Notes under the pieces: model-generated
Databases searched by the model: none
What the model saw: only the letters and a program-made list of their open reading frames with translations
What the model was told of the DNA's origin: nothing
Translations under genes and position numbers: made by a program
Part shown: one piece after another, positions 27,938 through 40,568 of the stretch
Position numbering within the stretch: position 1 is the first letter of the stretch
Layout: each line of letters opens with the position of its first letter
Assembly (NCBI GenBank): GCA_949358305.1
Contig: OX442314.1
Coordinates: 15,369,060 to 15,433,059 of the forward strand
DNA from: Strigamia acuminata
Lineage: Eukaryota; Arthropoda; Chilopoda; Geophilomorpha; Linotaeniidae
DNA: 64,000 nucleotides
Reading direction: 5' to 3'

Positions 27938-28079
27938 TCGGCGTGTCATTAACACGTTTTCTTTTTTTTCTTCTTTTTTGGAGTGAATAGAAGGGGGAAA
28001 GCTAAAGTTTTGTGGTTGATTTGTGTTGTCTTGTTGTGCAGGTGTTTTAATTTATTTTGTTTGTTTGTTTGTTTCGTAG

Positions 28080-28219
28080 GTGATGCAAGTGTGGGCTCTG
28101 GCGATGGAACGGGGGAAGACGAGGACGAGGAGAGGAGCAAGAAAAGACAAAAGAAACGAGGCATCTTTCCTAAAGTAGCCACCAACATCATGAGGGCGTG
28201 GCTCTTCCAGCATTTAACG
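28080..28219 (+). CDS. hth: hth exon: acidic linker plus N-terminal half of the TALE homeodomain
   Basis: This is a 140-nt internal exon of 47 residues, the first Gly being split with the upstream exon. It begins [12 protein letters not shown], followed by an acidic run (EDEDEE), a basic run (KKRQKKR), and homeodomain arm and helix 1 ([20 protein letters not shown]). The acidic-then-basic layout before GIFPK is typical of MEIS/Hth, and the GDAS...GSG.GTGE string resembles arthropod Hth in particular. Residue M in ATNIMRAW agrees with vertebrate Meis, whereas I recall Drosophila Hth having L. The acceptor is TTTCGTAG|G, preceded by a TTTG repeat, and the donor is ACG|GTAAAT, which leaves phase 0 exactly after LT. 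An upstream AG at 28040-28041 would add 38 nt and break the frame, so it is probably unused. Confidence 0.96.
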
Positions 28220-31200
28220 GTAAATTCGATTTTTATTTTGTTTTATTTATTTTTATTTTTATTTATGGAAATTTGGACGGGGAGTGTTTTTTCTTTATTT
28301 ATGAAGTGAATGGTGTTATAATGCTTTTTATTTAAGTATTCAAAAGTGCAAAGAGGATTGTGGAATGGAGAAGGGCGGGGGTGTGTGTAGAGCGTCCCGC
28401 TCTCGTGTCGGTGCCATTAATTCAGTGACCCTGTGCCACTGAGTCTGCGTGTATTTTTTTTTCTTTGCTGGTGATGGATGGCGTTGAGGCGATCAGTGAT
28501 GGATTAGCGGAAGGGGGAGGAAGGACTTGGCCTCTAGGGGACCCTCTGATTGCCGCTCGCGCGTAGTCCGTGAGGGGGCGGATTCTAGAACAAGTGGAGT
28601 GCACCTCACTGACTGTCAGATTGCAGGAGATGGGAAAATGGCCGTCCAAAGTGGTCGTTTGGAATTTTGGAAATCAAAAAATTTTTTTTTATTTTTTATT
28701 TTTGTTGTTGAAGGTGAAATTATTATTATTTTCATTCTATTTGAGGATGTGTCGACATAGAAATCGGAAGCAGGGGGTGAGGGAAATGGCACATGATGCT
28801 CAGCGGGTGAAATTTGAGGATATGGGGCGGTGTCGCAGGGCTGCTGGTGCCAAATGTCGCTTAGTGTTTCTCAAAATTAATGGAATTGAAGCTAACGCGC
28901 ATGCGCCCCATGGCATCTGTGTTCGTGCTTGCGGCTGCGTCGCTGCCTTGATTCATGGCTGGCCCTGCGCGCAGCGCTTTCAACCCTTTTGGTCCCGGTA
29001 ACAGCTGAACGTCCTTATTCTGAATTTAATAGTGTGAAAAAAAATATCGACGACGGAAAAAGTTGTAAATGAATAATGAGGTTTTCTGAGTATACGGAGA
29101 ACATTTTTTTTTATTCAATATACACAAAGGGATTTGCAAGCGTTCGCGTAACGTAATACGCCCTCGACACCTTGGTGGATAGCTTGTCGGTACGAACTCT
29201 CTCTACGCAGTTGAGGGCAGATGTCGATTAGAAATGGATCCGACGCGTTCAATCTCCCATGGGATGTCATGAAACGAGTGGACTGAGTGTTGTGTTGCAC
29301 GTTTGCTTCGCTAGTTCGTTTTATAAAGTTTTTAGATTATAAAAATGGAATAAATGGAGGGCAGTTCAATTTGAAAAATGGTCAAGTTACTCAAGTTTGA
29401 TGGAAAATGAATTTTTTTCTCTTGTTTTGTTTCAGAAGAAATCCAAATAATTGTAATGGGTTTTTAAAACGAATTCGTTTCATTTTCTTCCTAAAACTCC
29501 GCCCTAAGTTGGGCTTTCGTGTGCCATTCATTTATTTAATGGTTGCCACAATTTTAGTAATGCAATGCGAATTTTTTTGTTTTGTTTTTTTTGAAAGGCA
29601 AATCTTTTTAGAACTTGCATTTATTTTCATTAAAAAATAATATTCGTATATGTACGACTACGACCTAGAATTGGATATAAAACGGTTGCAGCGAATAGCA
29701 ATTAATAGGCGTGGGAGACGCCCTAATTGTACTATGCTGTGGCCGCAAGACCGAAAGAGGCCACGCCATACAAAACGGTTCAACTGTTTTGCAGTATCAT
29801 GATTAAGATTTAAACGTTGTTTTATTCCGAAACATTATTTCTTTATGTTTTATATCTAGGAAAAATATTTTGTATTTTTAAATGTAGTTCGAGCGGGAGG
29901 ACGTGCCGTGGAATAGTGTAGGCTCGTGGCGCATGCGCTTTAGTATCGTGTGTTTGTGGGCATAAGGCATAGTTGAAATTTATTTGCTCATAAAATTGTG
30001 TTTATGGAGAATGTTAGAAAGCAGGGAGAAAAGGAGAAACAGCACACCATCTCTCGAGGTGGCGGTGCGTGGGGAGAGCAGATGGAAAAAGAGGAAGGGA
30101 AATATTCTCCGGGGATCATTAGGGGAAATTGAAAAAGAGTTGAAATGCTCGAAACTTGTCGTATCGTTGCGTGTCCGTTTTGTCACGAGACAGTTTGAAG
30201 TGTTTTGTATAGGAAAGGAATAAAAGGAGAGCGAAATATCCTCTTTCTTTCCCTTTATCTGTGTCCAGAAAAACTCACATAAATGTGAGCGGTGACTTCT
30301 TTGAAGGATTAGTTGAAAACAATTTGAATCACCAACGTGACACTTCTTGGAAATGAAGTTACAAACAAACACTAGTGAAGCATTAAATTATGTCTCCTCT
30401 TTTTCTTCGTTGCCCCCATTTTTTGTAAACACTTCGCCCAGCGGCCAAATGGCAATCACATTTTCGCCATAAGCCCATAATGTGAAGTTGAGTGTTGGAA
30501 TCAAGTAGCTTATATTTATATAATAAAAATATAAAATGGAAAAAAAAAATGGAAGGTGAGGGACTAGACTGTGGGTGTGGGGAGGCCATCTCCTTTTTTC
30601 CCCCCCTTGTGAAATGACTTGGGCTCATTTTTTTTCCTCGTGCCTCGCCTGGGACTCTGAGATAAGTACCACGAGCAGTGTATGCGGTGCGAGGGCTGAC
30701 AGTTTTCTAAGCTGACTGTTAGTGTACATTCTATTCTCTCCCCCATTGCTCGTGTGACAAATCCAAAATGGTGGATTTTTTTTCCTCCCCCTCTTCTTAT
30801 TTTACTCAAATTTGTGCCATTGAGCATGCGCAATTAGAAATGTGTGTATGTATATGGAAGAAGGGGAGAGTTTGTTGCTGTTTCCCGCCAATTTCCACCC
30901 GTGGAGAGAGATGAGTGCAGAGACATTTCCCGTCCCCTCTTATACCACCATCAACCCCACCTCACCCCTACAACCTAACTCAGCTCTTACTCTTCCATTT
31001 CTTTTTTCCATTCCCACTTTGCCACTCACTCCCACCCTCTTTCTCCACTATTCACCCTCGTCTTTCTCTCACAGTCATAACGTTAATATGAAAATTCAAC
31101 TCTCTCTCCACACGGCGTAATGTTTAAAAGTGTGGCTTCGCCTCTCAACCCCCAGAGCGGCTCCACTTCTCTACTCCTTAACGCGTTCCTCTTTTCCTTC

Positions 31201-32293
31201 TATCGTATCATAAAATTAACCCAAGCTGAAAAAAGTGGCACATGCATTTTAAATGAACATAACATGCACGCAACCATTCTTTTTCTCAACATTTGCACTA
31301 ATTTTTTTCCTCTTTATTCACCCCTTTATTTGTTGACTTGGAAAATTTTATTGGCACTGAAATTTTTCTTTTCAACTCACGGAACCCCGTGTTGAATATG
31401 TTGCACGATATGAATATTTGCACTTTAAACTTTCTAAGTTTAATTTTTTTTTGCCTTTTCTTTTTCTTTTTCGTTTTAAACATTGAGAAATGAGTGTGGG
31501 TGGGCGGGACACCTGCTTCGGCATTCTTCACCCCCACTACTTTACCCCCCGACCACCTCCCCATCCTTCCTGTCTTCTGAACATGTCAGGTCAGTTTTGA
31601 TGCTGACCAGAGCTGCTCCTTTCCCTCGGATCCCAATGACAGCAGGCGCCTGGATTTATGGCGCCTGTCCACGGTCATAACTCACTTGGGGGTGAAATAG
31701 GGTGGAGATCATCTTCCATCCCCGTATCTAGGGGTTAGAGCTTGGAGAAGAGAGTTCTCTGTATATAGACTCGAATAATAAAAAAAAGAGAGAAAAAATA
31801 AGGATGAGTGTCGTTTCTGCTGATGGATTTTTTTTTTCTATCTGGAATTATTTTGTGTGTAATTTATGTGCGTGTTGATGGGGCAGATAGGATGATGTTG
31901 GTGTTGTTTATGGATGTCGTAGCTTATTTGGAAATAAATGTTGTCGAAAGTTATTTTTGATTTTGATTAATTTTTTAGAGAAAATTTTTTTTCTATAATA
32001 CTTTTTTTTTTTTTTTATTATTTAATATTTAAATCGCAATCCAGATGGTTTTAAGAGGGTTGAAAAATTCATAATTGATTGTGTAGTTGTGCGTGTGGCG
32101 GGCTATAATTCAAGAGAGTTCGCCATGCAGCGATGGGCGATGAATATTTAATATCTCATCAGTCAAATGGCTTTTTCTCTTTTTGGACCTAACTTTCTCG
32201 CTTCCGTCTGATTGCAGAACAATTGTTGTGAGTAGAATGAGATATGCGGGGACTAAAAGGGGTAAAGGCGCCTCGCGTCTGCTCGGGGAATAT

Positions 32294-32309
32294 GGTTACC
32301 GTGGCAACC
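32294..32309. promoter_or_regulatory. Strong X-box-like (RFX) palindrome
   Basis: GGTTACCGTGGCAACC is a near-perfect 16-bp palindrome matching the RFX consensus, in a GC-richer patch of intron. Confidence 0.55.
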
Positions 32310-33169
32310 GAGACAGCAGCTTCATCTTGAGGCTCCATCTCATCCATCATCAGTGCAGAGAGAGAGATAGGGACGAGGATCTATGGACAGCCCTACTCGC
32401 ATTTTTTTTTCTGTTTTTATTTTTTATTATTTTCTGTAAATTTCCCTTTAGGGCGGGTCTTGGGCTAGTGTTCAAGTTTCAATAAAAAGATGTTTTTGCC
32501 CGACCATTTCCTGCTAGTCAATTGATTTTATGTTTGTATTTCCATCCCTATTGGCATTCCATATCTGTTGATCCTCCTTTGCATCGATGCGCTAAAGGCA
32601 AGCCTCATTACCAGCTCGATGTTTGTCCGTAGCAAGTGGTTGCTGTTGTTTATAACGAGGGTCGAGTCTGTGCGCCCTCTCTTGACACCTGCACATCCAC
32701 CTTTTCCCCTCGTCTCTAGTCTTTTCTATCTTCGAAGGGGAGAAGGAGGTCGGCTTGGGAGAATCGTTCACGCATGCGCTCCATGAATACACAATGGACC
32801 TTGGCCGAATCGACGCCTGAGTCCATTTGGAGTGTGACGGCTATTTTCTATTTTTGATTGGGCGGGGGTATTGTGACCGGTCATCGACACTCGCGGCCCC
32901 ACTGGGAGTGTAGGGAGTGGGATCTCTCAAGATTATGAGAGTGGTGGACCGGAAGCTGGGGAAAGGAGTTTTATTTTTTTTATGGTTCGGGAACATTGGG
33001 CGAGTTGGTGTTTGTTGCTTTTTGATCGATTTCACCCTTCCGCTCCTCATTTGAAATTTATACATGTAAATTTGAATAGTAAATCACAGACGTCTCGTGT
33101 TTGCTTTCATGTCGTTTGAATTTGTAAAAAAACGGCGTAAAAATTTAGTCTTTGGAAGAGTTTCACGCG

Positions 33170-33420
33170 ATGGGTTTTGCGGGCTCAAAGAGTTTCTATC
33201 CGAGCTGGTTGTTCGATCGAGCGCGCCTGTCTATCAAGCGCCGGCTGCCCGCCCCGTTCGCCCGCGCTGTTTTGTGGGCGGCTGGTGCGCGCTCTGACGT
33301 GGTTCGACTCCCGCCTCCGCCAACCAATGGGCGGAGTGGGCGGCGGGGGCGGTCACGCAACTGATTTGCCGGTGCAGGAAGGCGCTGGTTTGCCGTGTGC
33401 CGAGGCACAATGGAATCGGG
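33170..33420. promoter_or_regulatory. GC-rich island with CCAAT box and three GC boxes
   Basis: This CpG-rich stretch stands out in AT-rich intron. CCAAT (33324-33328) is followed by GGGCGG at 33329, 33338 and 33347, and a TGACGT (CRE-like) lies near 33294. This is the layout of a housekeeping-type promoter or a strong enhancer. It lies 1.4 kb before the second homeodomain exon. An internal hth promoter, an antisense promoter or an enhancer are all possible. No start site can be shown from sequence. Confidence 0.45.
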
Positions 33421-34743
33421 TGGAAATTGCTTTTTCTTTTTAATTTAATGGCTGATTATTTTGAGATGATATTGAAATTCTTTCTATTGTTCTTCTTTTT
33501 TTCTTCTTTTTTTCTTTTATATTTTGAATTATTTTATTATTTTGCTGAAATTATTTCTTTGCGTTGTTTCAAGAAATAAAAAGATTCAAGTTGTGTTGCG
33601 TAATGTTATTTTGGTACATTTTGTAAGTGTTAAAAGTGCGAGGAATTAAATGCGTGGTCGAAAAGTTTTAAGCGCTAAGTTTATACGATCTTTTCTGCTT
33701 GGATTACGGGGATTGCGCTTGGCCGACGCGTTCGTTTTCAACCCTTTGCGGCCGCAAATTGATGCAGTTACGATCGGGAGGGATCGGCGGGTGATGTCGA
33801 GGGAATTTTGATCGAGTATAAGGGGATTTTTTACGCCTTTTAGTGTTGCAAATTAATCGAAACAAATATTCTTGTTTTAAGAAATAAAGTTCAACTAAAA
33901 CAAGAAGAATTCTAACTATAAAAATAAGTATAAAAAAAATTTAGTTTGGTTAGGTGGTGTACTTGTGTACCGATCACGTACAACATGGGTTTCAAGTGTT
34001 TCTGCAAATATTGTCCGCAGAAAGAACCTTCCACTTATGTCCATTAGCTCTTGAGTTCTTAATTGGTTTTCAGTCTAAGCTCTCTGGAGAGTTTCTTTGT
34101 TTATATATGGAAGAATTTGGTTTGTTTTTGTCTCTTTTAAAGAAAAATCAGGAAGGGAAGTTGAGTAAAAAATTTGATGAATTTCTTTGTGTAATGTAGA
34201 ACCGCTCAAAAGTGTGTATCAACTCACGATTTTACAATCGAATTTTCTGAAAGGTAATTTGTATCGGAGTCGATGGGTGGAATTCAAAGGGTTATGGAGG
34301 TGCGTTCCCTCGGCTGTGGTACTCATTAATGATTCAAAAGGCTGTTGCAGGCGTCGGACGCCAGAAGGCTCAAGCAGCGTGTCATGCCGTCGCTTGGCAT
34401 TTATTAAATTTTCAGATGTTGTGTGCCAGTGGGTTGGAGTTGCTGGAGTAAAGAAGAGGGAGGAGGAGGAAGAGAGGCGGAAGGGGAGTTGACGCTTGGT
34501 CTAGTCCTTCAAGTACTATGGAGAGGAGTCGTGATTAATTATTTGCCAAAGGAGGAAATGGACGAATTGTTAATGGACTGGAAAAGGATCAAGAGGGAAA
34601 TGGGAATAAAAATTGGAAATTTCATTATATTGAGGTCAATTTTTTTTAATGTATTTTGCAATTAATTTATGAATAAACAAAACGTGTTATTCATTTTTAA
34701 TATTTTCCTTTTTGAGATATTAAAAAATGCAATTTTTATTCAT

Positions 34744-34763
34744 GTTTGTTTGTTTGTTTGTTT
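34744..34763. repeat. (TTTG)n repeat before the second homeodomain exon
   Basis: Five TTTG units form part of the pyrimidine-rich acceptor region. A similar run precedes the first homeodomain exon at 28058-28075. Confidence 0.9.
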
Positions 34764-34773
34764 ATTTTTTTAG

Positions 34774-34850
34774 CATCCCTACCCGTCAGAGGACCAGAAA
34801 AAACAACTGGCCCAAGACACAGGACTCACGATCCTACAGGTCAACAATTG
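34774..34850 (+). CDS. hth: hth exon: homeodomain TALE loop, helix 2 and start of helix 3
   Basis: This 77-nt exon encodes HPYPSEDQKKQLAQDTGL, then TILQVNN and the first two bases of a Trp codon. The HPYPSE segment carries the three-residue loop extension that defines TALE homeodomains, between helices 1 and 2. The length is the same as in vertebrate Meis genes, and the break inside the Trp codon is at the same place, so the intron positions are ancient. The acceptor is TTTTTTAG|C after a TTTG repeat and the donor is TTG|GTGAGT. SEDQ, as in arthropod Hth, replaces SEEQ of vertebrate Meis. The exon is isolated, with 6.55 kb of intron before it and 14.2 kb after it. Confidence 0.97.
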
Positions 34851-36885
34851 GTGAGTTTCAAACACAATTTATATTTTATTTTTTTTTTTTATAAAAGAAA
34901 ATGCTTTGAATGGTTTTAAAACGCGTTTTTAAAGTGCGATAAAATGCGGTTTGGTTGTAGGTAATTTTTTTTTTTGAGACGGGCTGGGTTGGACGTGGGT
35001 TAAATGAAACGCGGTGAAAAATGTTTGCCGGAGACGAGTTGTTGCGAACGCCAAAAGCAATCATGTGTTTAGAAAAGGCCTGGTCCAATCTTGGCGGCAG
35101 CGGACGGCCATAAATTCGTTTCCCCTCGCCTACTGAGGAATTTGAGCAACGGCAAGCAGCAACAACCGAGAGAAAGCGTCACCTAATTCACGGGAAGCGG
35201 CGGATGGAAAACGCCGGTTTGGAACGCGCACGTCTGTGCAATATTGGGCCCCCCGTATTAAACATCGGGATGCCGCAGAGGCAAGTCGTAAATAAGTCGA
35301 GGTGCATGACATCGCCAGACGCCGGGTTTGAATCGTGAATCAAAAGTGCGCGCGCGCACTATTAAACCGCACCACGCAGTGTAAACGGGCCGAGTAATTG
35401 CATTTCTCGGCCGTCTCCGCCCACGGTTTTTGACTGTTCAAAGTTGTGCTCGAAACGGCCGGGATTCATGTCGTGAGTCATGCAAGATGGTCATGGGTGC
35501 AAAGAATTCGAGGCATGTTGATATTGCGTCGTGGGTGGGGACTGGGGAATAATGTTGTTGTAAATTGTTGGAAAGGAACGAGGAAGGAGACATTGGCAGC
35601 AGGAGCAGCGTCGTATAATTAGCGTTTTTGCATTCCTAAATGGATTCTTGAGGGTTTGATAGGCGACAATTCATCAGACCTAACTGCAACGACCGTTTTA
35701 ATTTGCATTTGCATCCTCAGTCACGTCGAAATTGAAAGCGAAAGGGGAATGTTTTTCTCCGCCCCGTTCAATCCTTTGTAGACATTCTTACAAGGATTAT
35801 GAAGAAGACCACACACACCTGTAAAGAGTCGAATTACACATATCCCATACACACACGCTCTTTCTTCGTATACGCTCCCTCAGGTATTAATCGAGGATCC
35901 ATCTGTCAATAGGGGATGAATTCATTCCTCCCCCGCTTGCAGCTGTCGCAAGATGACACCTTAGTTGAATGAAAACGGGTGGGATCTTCAACCCCTGCTC
36001 CTATTTCTTATTAACCATCACCCCTATTCGCTCCTCACTCTTTCTTTTAAGTGCACATGTCGCTCTCTTCATCTATTTATCGTTGTCGTTCTTCATTCTT
36101 TTTCTTTTATCTTGATGCTTTCTGTTTCTGCAAAAAAATAAAAACGGAAAATACAATATTATCAATATTAGTAAAATTATACATTCAAAATGGTTGATCG
36201 TAGCACGTAACTGCTGGAATTTAAATTTTCTTAATTTTTTTTTTTGGGTGGAATGGTTTGCCTTTTCTTTACTAGAGGAGGATGTCATAAGGGGTCGCTG
36301 GATGTCTCTATTTAGGGTGATTTGCAATAATGTTGTATAATGGCTGCCATTATGAAAAAAGGATATACTTAAGAGACATTGTGGGTCATTCCTATGATTC
36401 ATCACCATCATCATGATGCGCATGCAACCACCGGTGGTTGTGGTTCACTCATTTGGAATAGAATATTTTTTTTAAATTTACATTTTTTATTTTTTATCTG
36501 TGTGTGTATGTAAAAATATATATATAAAGAAATGGATAGGATCTTTGTTATTGTGATAGATTTTCAAGGAGTTTTTTTTTTTTCAAAACATATTTTTTTG
36601 GTCTTTTGTATCGAATGAGTAGAGGGTTTAACCCTCAATTCTTTCTATTCTTGTCTCCCTTGGTGTAATTCGATATTCCAGCTGGGTTGTATTATTATCA
36701 TTTGTCTCGTGCAAACATTTTTATTTTTTGAATACATTATTTTTTTTTTCGCTTTTTTAAAAATTTAAACCACGATTTTTTTTTTCTTTTTTTCTTTTAA
36801 TTGATTTTTCCCGCTTTTTATGGTCTATCTGAGTTTTGTTAGTAAAATTAATTTGCATATTTAATGAAAAGGGCTGTTTACAAAA

Positions 36886-36905
36886 TGTCAGGTGCGTGAC
36901 AGGTG
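36886..36905. promoter_or_regulatory. Paired TGTCAGGTG / TGACAGGTG sites
   Basis: Two near-identical 9-mers separated by CG each combine a TGACA-type half site with CAGGTG (E-box core CANNTG). Confidence 0.35.
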
Positions 36906-38756
36906 AACGGAAAAAAGCTCGTCGTTTAAACTTGAATCTTTTTTTAATTCATTCATTCTTTATTTCAATATTCGTCAAAATTTTTTTTTCTTATTTTTGT
37001 TTCTAATGGATTTTTTTTTGCCTCTCTTGATCCTGCTTCCATTTAAGATTAGTGACCACTGAGTGGTGGTCAGTTAATGGCTGCAATTGAATCATTAATG
37101 AAGAATTTGGTCGAAATAAGGGGGTCTATGACATTAACGAGTAACTAGTCTATTGAATGTCTCTAGGGATCTACAACACGACGCTGGAACCAAGAAAATG
37201 GCCAGGGGAAAATGAGTAAACAAATATATTAATCCTCAGGACGATATTACGGGCACTAGTTTATTCTGTGTAGTTGATATCAAAGCGTCACGTTTATCAG
37301 GTCGATTATGAAACGATGTTAAAGTGTAAAGCAATCAGAAGAGGACGAGATTTGATGGGGTAAACGCGCGCAAGACGCGCGCGCTGCACATGTGGGGAGT
37401 TCTTTTTGATTCTTTGCCAGAAGCAGTCAGATGGAGACAATGGGCGGTGGATGAGGGAGTAATGTGGAGGAAAAGGGAACAGAATCTTGCGTTTTACGAC
37501 CCACGTTAATTTCTTAAAAGCAAGTGCCATCTTGCAACGTGAAGAAAGAGAAAACGCGGCGGTCGAAGGGCGGCGCCCGTGGCGGGCTGGGGAGGTCGGA
37601 GCAATTTGCCGCCTTTTTGCAAGATCAGACTTTGGGAATTGCTGTAGGATCATTGAATGCGGGTTGAAGAGAAATAAAAAAAAAAGTCAAATAAAAAAAC
37701 GATAATATGGGGCGGGAGGAATGGGTAAAAATGGTGGCGTCATTTTGTCGCGACGCGATGGTTTTTAATTGATGTGTTTACGTTCTCCTCTTCTTTTTTT
37801 AATGTGACAAGGCAGAAAAAGAGGGAAATGATTTTGTTTTGAAGCTGTGTTTGCTGTGTGTGCTGACGAAAAGCAACATTATTTTAAAGCACACAAAAGG
37901 CTGGGCTTGCGTGTCGTTTCTGTTGGTGTCGTCGAAAAGGAGCGTGAGGTGATTGCCCCTCGGCTGATTGGCAAGTCCAATTAAATTCAAAGCGACTTAA
38001 CCTTCTTTAATTGCATGATAACGCGCCCTACAGCACAAGAGCGGCTTTATCGAGCAATTAACTGCGCAGCTCAACAAGCTGCAGCTAAGACAAAATGAGT
38101 CGTGATGGCCGACATGAGCAAAATATTATTAAAGCGAAAGGATATTTTGTTGGACGCAACATTCCATCTTCCTGAATAATCTTTTCTCTCGGTACACTTC
38201 CGTCCTGTCATGTGCATAGGGAAGCCATACACGTTCCTTCTCCCCCCCTCTCTCCCCCTCTCTCTCTTCTTGTATATACGTTCCCACCGGTGACAGCTGC
38301 GAAAAATTCGTTTGTGGGTCCATTGTACGTTGTGTCGTATCCCCCCACGCAACAAGAATGACAGGGAGGGTGGTTTTGTGTCCTTCTCACCTGTGTGTAA
38401 ATGGAGAATGAATTGTAGTGCTATTTTTCTATTTTTTTTAATATTATTTTTTTGCGTTTACATTTATTCTGATTTTTACTTTTTTATCGATTTTGAAATG
38501 GAAGAAAATTGGAAAATGTCGGCATTTTGTGTTTAAAAGGTTTGATTTAGTTGTTTGTCTTTAATCCTCGATGGACTTGACCCCGAGTCGTGATTGTACT
38601 ATTAGGGAAAGAAAAGGGCTCGGAATCGGATTGTATTATGTTGGCAACACTACTAATTTCACACCATCTTTCCTCTCCCCTTTTACAAATGGCTCGATGG
38701 AAACAGCTGGAAGAAAAGAAACGTCGATTAGCTCAACATGGTGAGTGCAGCATCCC

Positions 38757-38771
38757 GTTGCTATTGGCAAC
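38757..38771. promoter_or_regulatory. Strong X-box-like (RFX) palindrome
   Basis: GTTGCTATTGGCAAC is an X-box with a one-base longer spacer. A second GTTGGCAAC half-like motif lies about 120 nt upstream, near 38640. Confidence 0.5.
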
Positions 38772-40520
38772 CAAATGCTAGTCGGAACCGCCCCCGACCA
38801 ATTAACAGATGCCTCAATCAAAGGGTAAAAGTGTGAGTAAAATGCAGGGCATACTCTGCAGACGAGGCCGCCGCATTCGTGTCGTGAGTTGCATCACTGT
38901 AATTGAATGCACCAGCAATAAAATTTGTTGACGTCAGTTTTTGCGCCAGGGAGTGGGTGCATATTATTAAAAGATACAAGATTTCTTTTTTCTTTACACC
39001 TTGACCTTGATGCTGCCAGGAGATTGCGTTCAGGTGTGCGTCCTTGGTCAAAAGCATTGGAGAAGAAAATTTCTCGCTACTTTTTCCCCCCCGAAGGGAC
39101 ATTGGCTCTGGAAGGGGCATCGTTTTAATGAACACTCGGATAGTTGGAAACAGAGCTTACTGTCTGCCGGTCTCTAACAATTCCTAACCGAGCTTAGGCA
39201 CAGCTTAATGGATCCGTGTTCTCTGCAGTCCTCCATTAGAGAGTGCCACAGGTAGTGCCACCTGATTTATGTCGCCTAATTGGACGGACTAGGTCGAGTG
39301 GCAGAAATTGTGAGATGTAAACATCGCGAATTATCGAGCCACGAATTTGTGTCCGGCGTTGAATGCGTTGTTTTCAGCCCTGTAGCGTTTGTTTTCAATC
39401 AAGTCTCCCCTCTAGTGCGGAATCTGGACTCTATTGATTTGCATGAAAATGGTATCAGACCCCACCCATAAGGGAACCGGGGCATATTCGCCTCTTCCCA
39501 GCCATTGCTTTAATTACTTGGTCAGACTCGGTGTCTTTCGCTTCCTTCGAGGTAGAATTAAAGTAATTATCGGTACATGTCACCCGTCTTGTGACCTTTT
39601 CTTCCCTTTCCCTCCGTTTTACTTGAGGAAATTGGTAATAAAAAAAATTGTCATTGTTTTGTAAGGGTTCGATATTTGACGAGTGGTCTATAATTGCAAG
39701 CAGGGCGATGATGGAGGGGGTTGTGAAGAACCCTCTCGTAAAAAAATACTAAGGAAGCATTTTTATATTCGGAATGAGTTGGGTTGAAGGCTCTATGGAA
39801 ATCCCCGGGTGTTTAAATTACGACTCTGGATGACAGTTAGGACCCGCCAAAAGACACATTGACACCAGGCATGGAGAAGGAAGGGGAGGGATGCAAGTAC
39901 AGATTGAGACGAGGGAAAGGAAACCATCAGACCCATGCTTCGCCCATTGGCCCATTTCATTGTTTCTCTATTAAATTTGGGGGAGATGTGTCGCACTTTG
40001 AGGGCAGAAGAGGGGGGCATGGATTTGTCGCTCGTTGGAATTTGTAAGCAGGGAAAGGGAAAGGGAAGGGAAGGCAAAGGCATGATGATGATATATATTC
40101 TACCTTATATAAATACATACATACTTAAATATATATGGTTTTTCGAAGGAAACCCCTCTGTGCTAGGTCACGACCCTATAGTGTTGGATATATCTTTACC
40201 AGTAAAAGGATAGTCAATCAAAGCCGGGCAATAAAGTTGTTGTCGGACCATGGGGTTGTTGATTTATGACGCGAATAGTTTGTTGCGAAGGGCGAGATTG
40301 AAGTTTAAAGATAAAGTTATTTAATTATTCTGATACCGTGGTTTGGGAACAGGTTTGAATGATATAGAAAATCAATCAAATTGCAAACATGTTTTTAATT
40401 TTATCAAGAATTAATATTTGCTAAGAGATAAAGCCGAAACTGCACACCGGAAACTCTGGTCAATACACCGAACCCTTCTTTTGTTATTTCTGAATGTGAA
40501 CACAAAGACAATTTGCAATC

Positions 40521-40568
40521 AATAAAATAAAATAAAATAAAATAAAATAAAATAAAATAAAATAAAAT
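40521..40568. repeat. (AAAAT)n microsatellite
   Basis: Nine or so near-perfect AAAAT pentamers. Confidence 0.95.

Larger units (their letters stand above)
1..28079 (+). other. Upstream hth intron sequence (no coding exon recognised)
   Basis: This is about 28 kb without a gene I recognise. I looked for HM-domain strings (FEKCELAT, HLLELEKV, CDNFCHRYI, KGKMPIDLV) in the translations and saw none. The longest ORFs, such as 1590-1877 (95 codons) and 5341-5697 (118 codons), have no familiar motif. The + strand is generally G/T-rich, as in the introns between the hth exons, which supports its being part of the same transcript. It holds homopolymer and TTTA-type runs, GC-rich islands (about 24.77-24.93 kb), X-box and CTCF-like motifs, a hairpin and an inverted-repeat element, listed separately. 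A homeodomain-less terminal exon, known for Drosophila hth, could lie here unseen. Confidence 0.75.
28220..34773 (+). other. hth intron inside the homeodomain (6.55 kb)
   Basis: The intron runs from GTAAAT to TTTAG. It is mostly AT-rich with T-runs. It contains a C-rich stretch at 30.90-31.10 kb, a strong X-box-like palindrome at 32294-32309 and a GC-rich CCAAT/GC-box island at about 33.17-33.42 kb. The ORF at 28570-29001 (143 codons) has no recognisable domain. No nested gene was identified. Confidence 0.9.

Noticed and set aside
28570-29001. 143-codon ORF in the intron after the first homeodomain exon
   Set aside because: The translation contains low-complexity Phe/Leu runs from T-rich DNA and no known motif. 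It lies inside an intron with no splice-site support.
30896-31110. C-rich, Ser/Pro/Thr-rich ORF at 30842-31120
   Set aside because: It has low-complexity composition with no domain or splice evidence, and is more likely a pyrimidine-rich intron tract.
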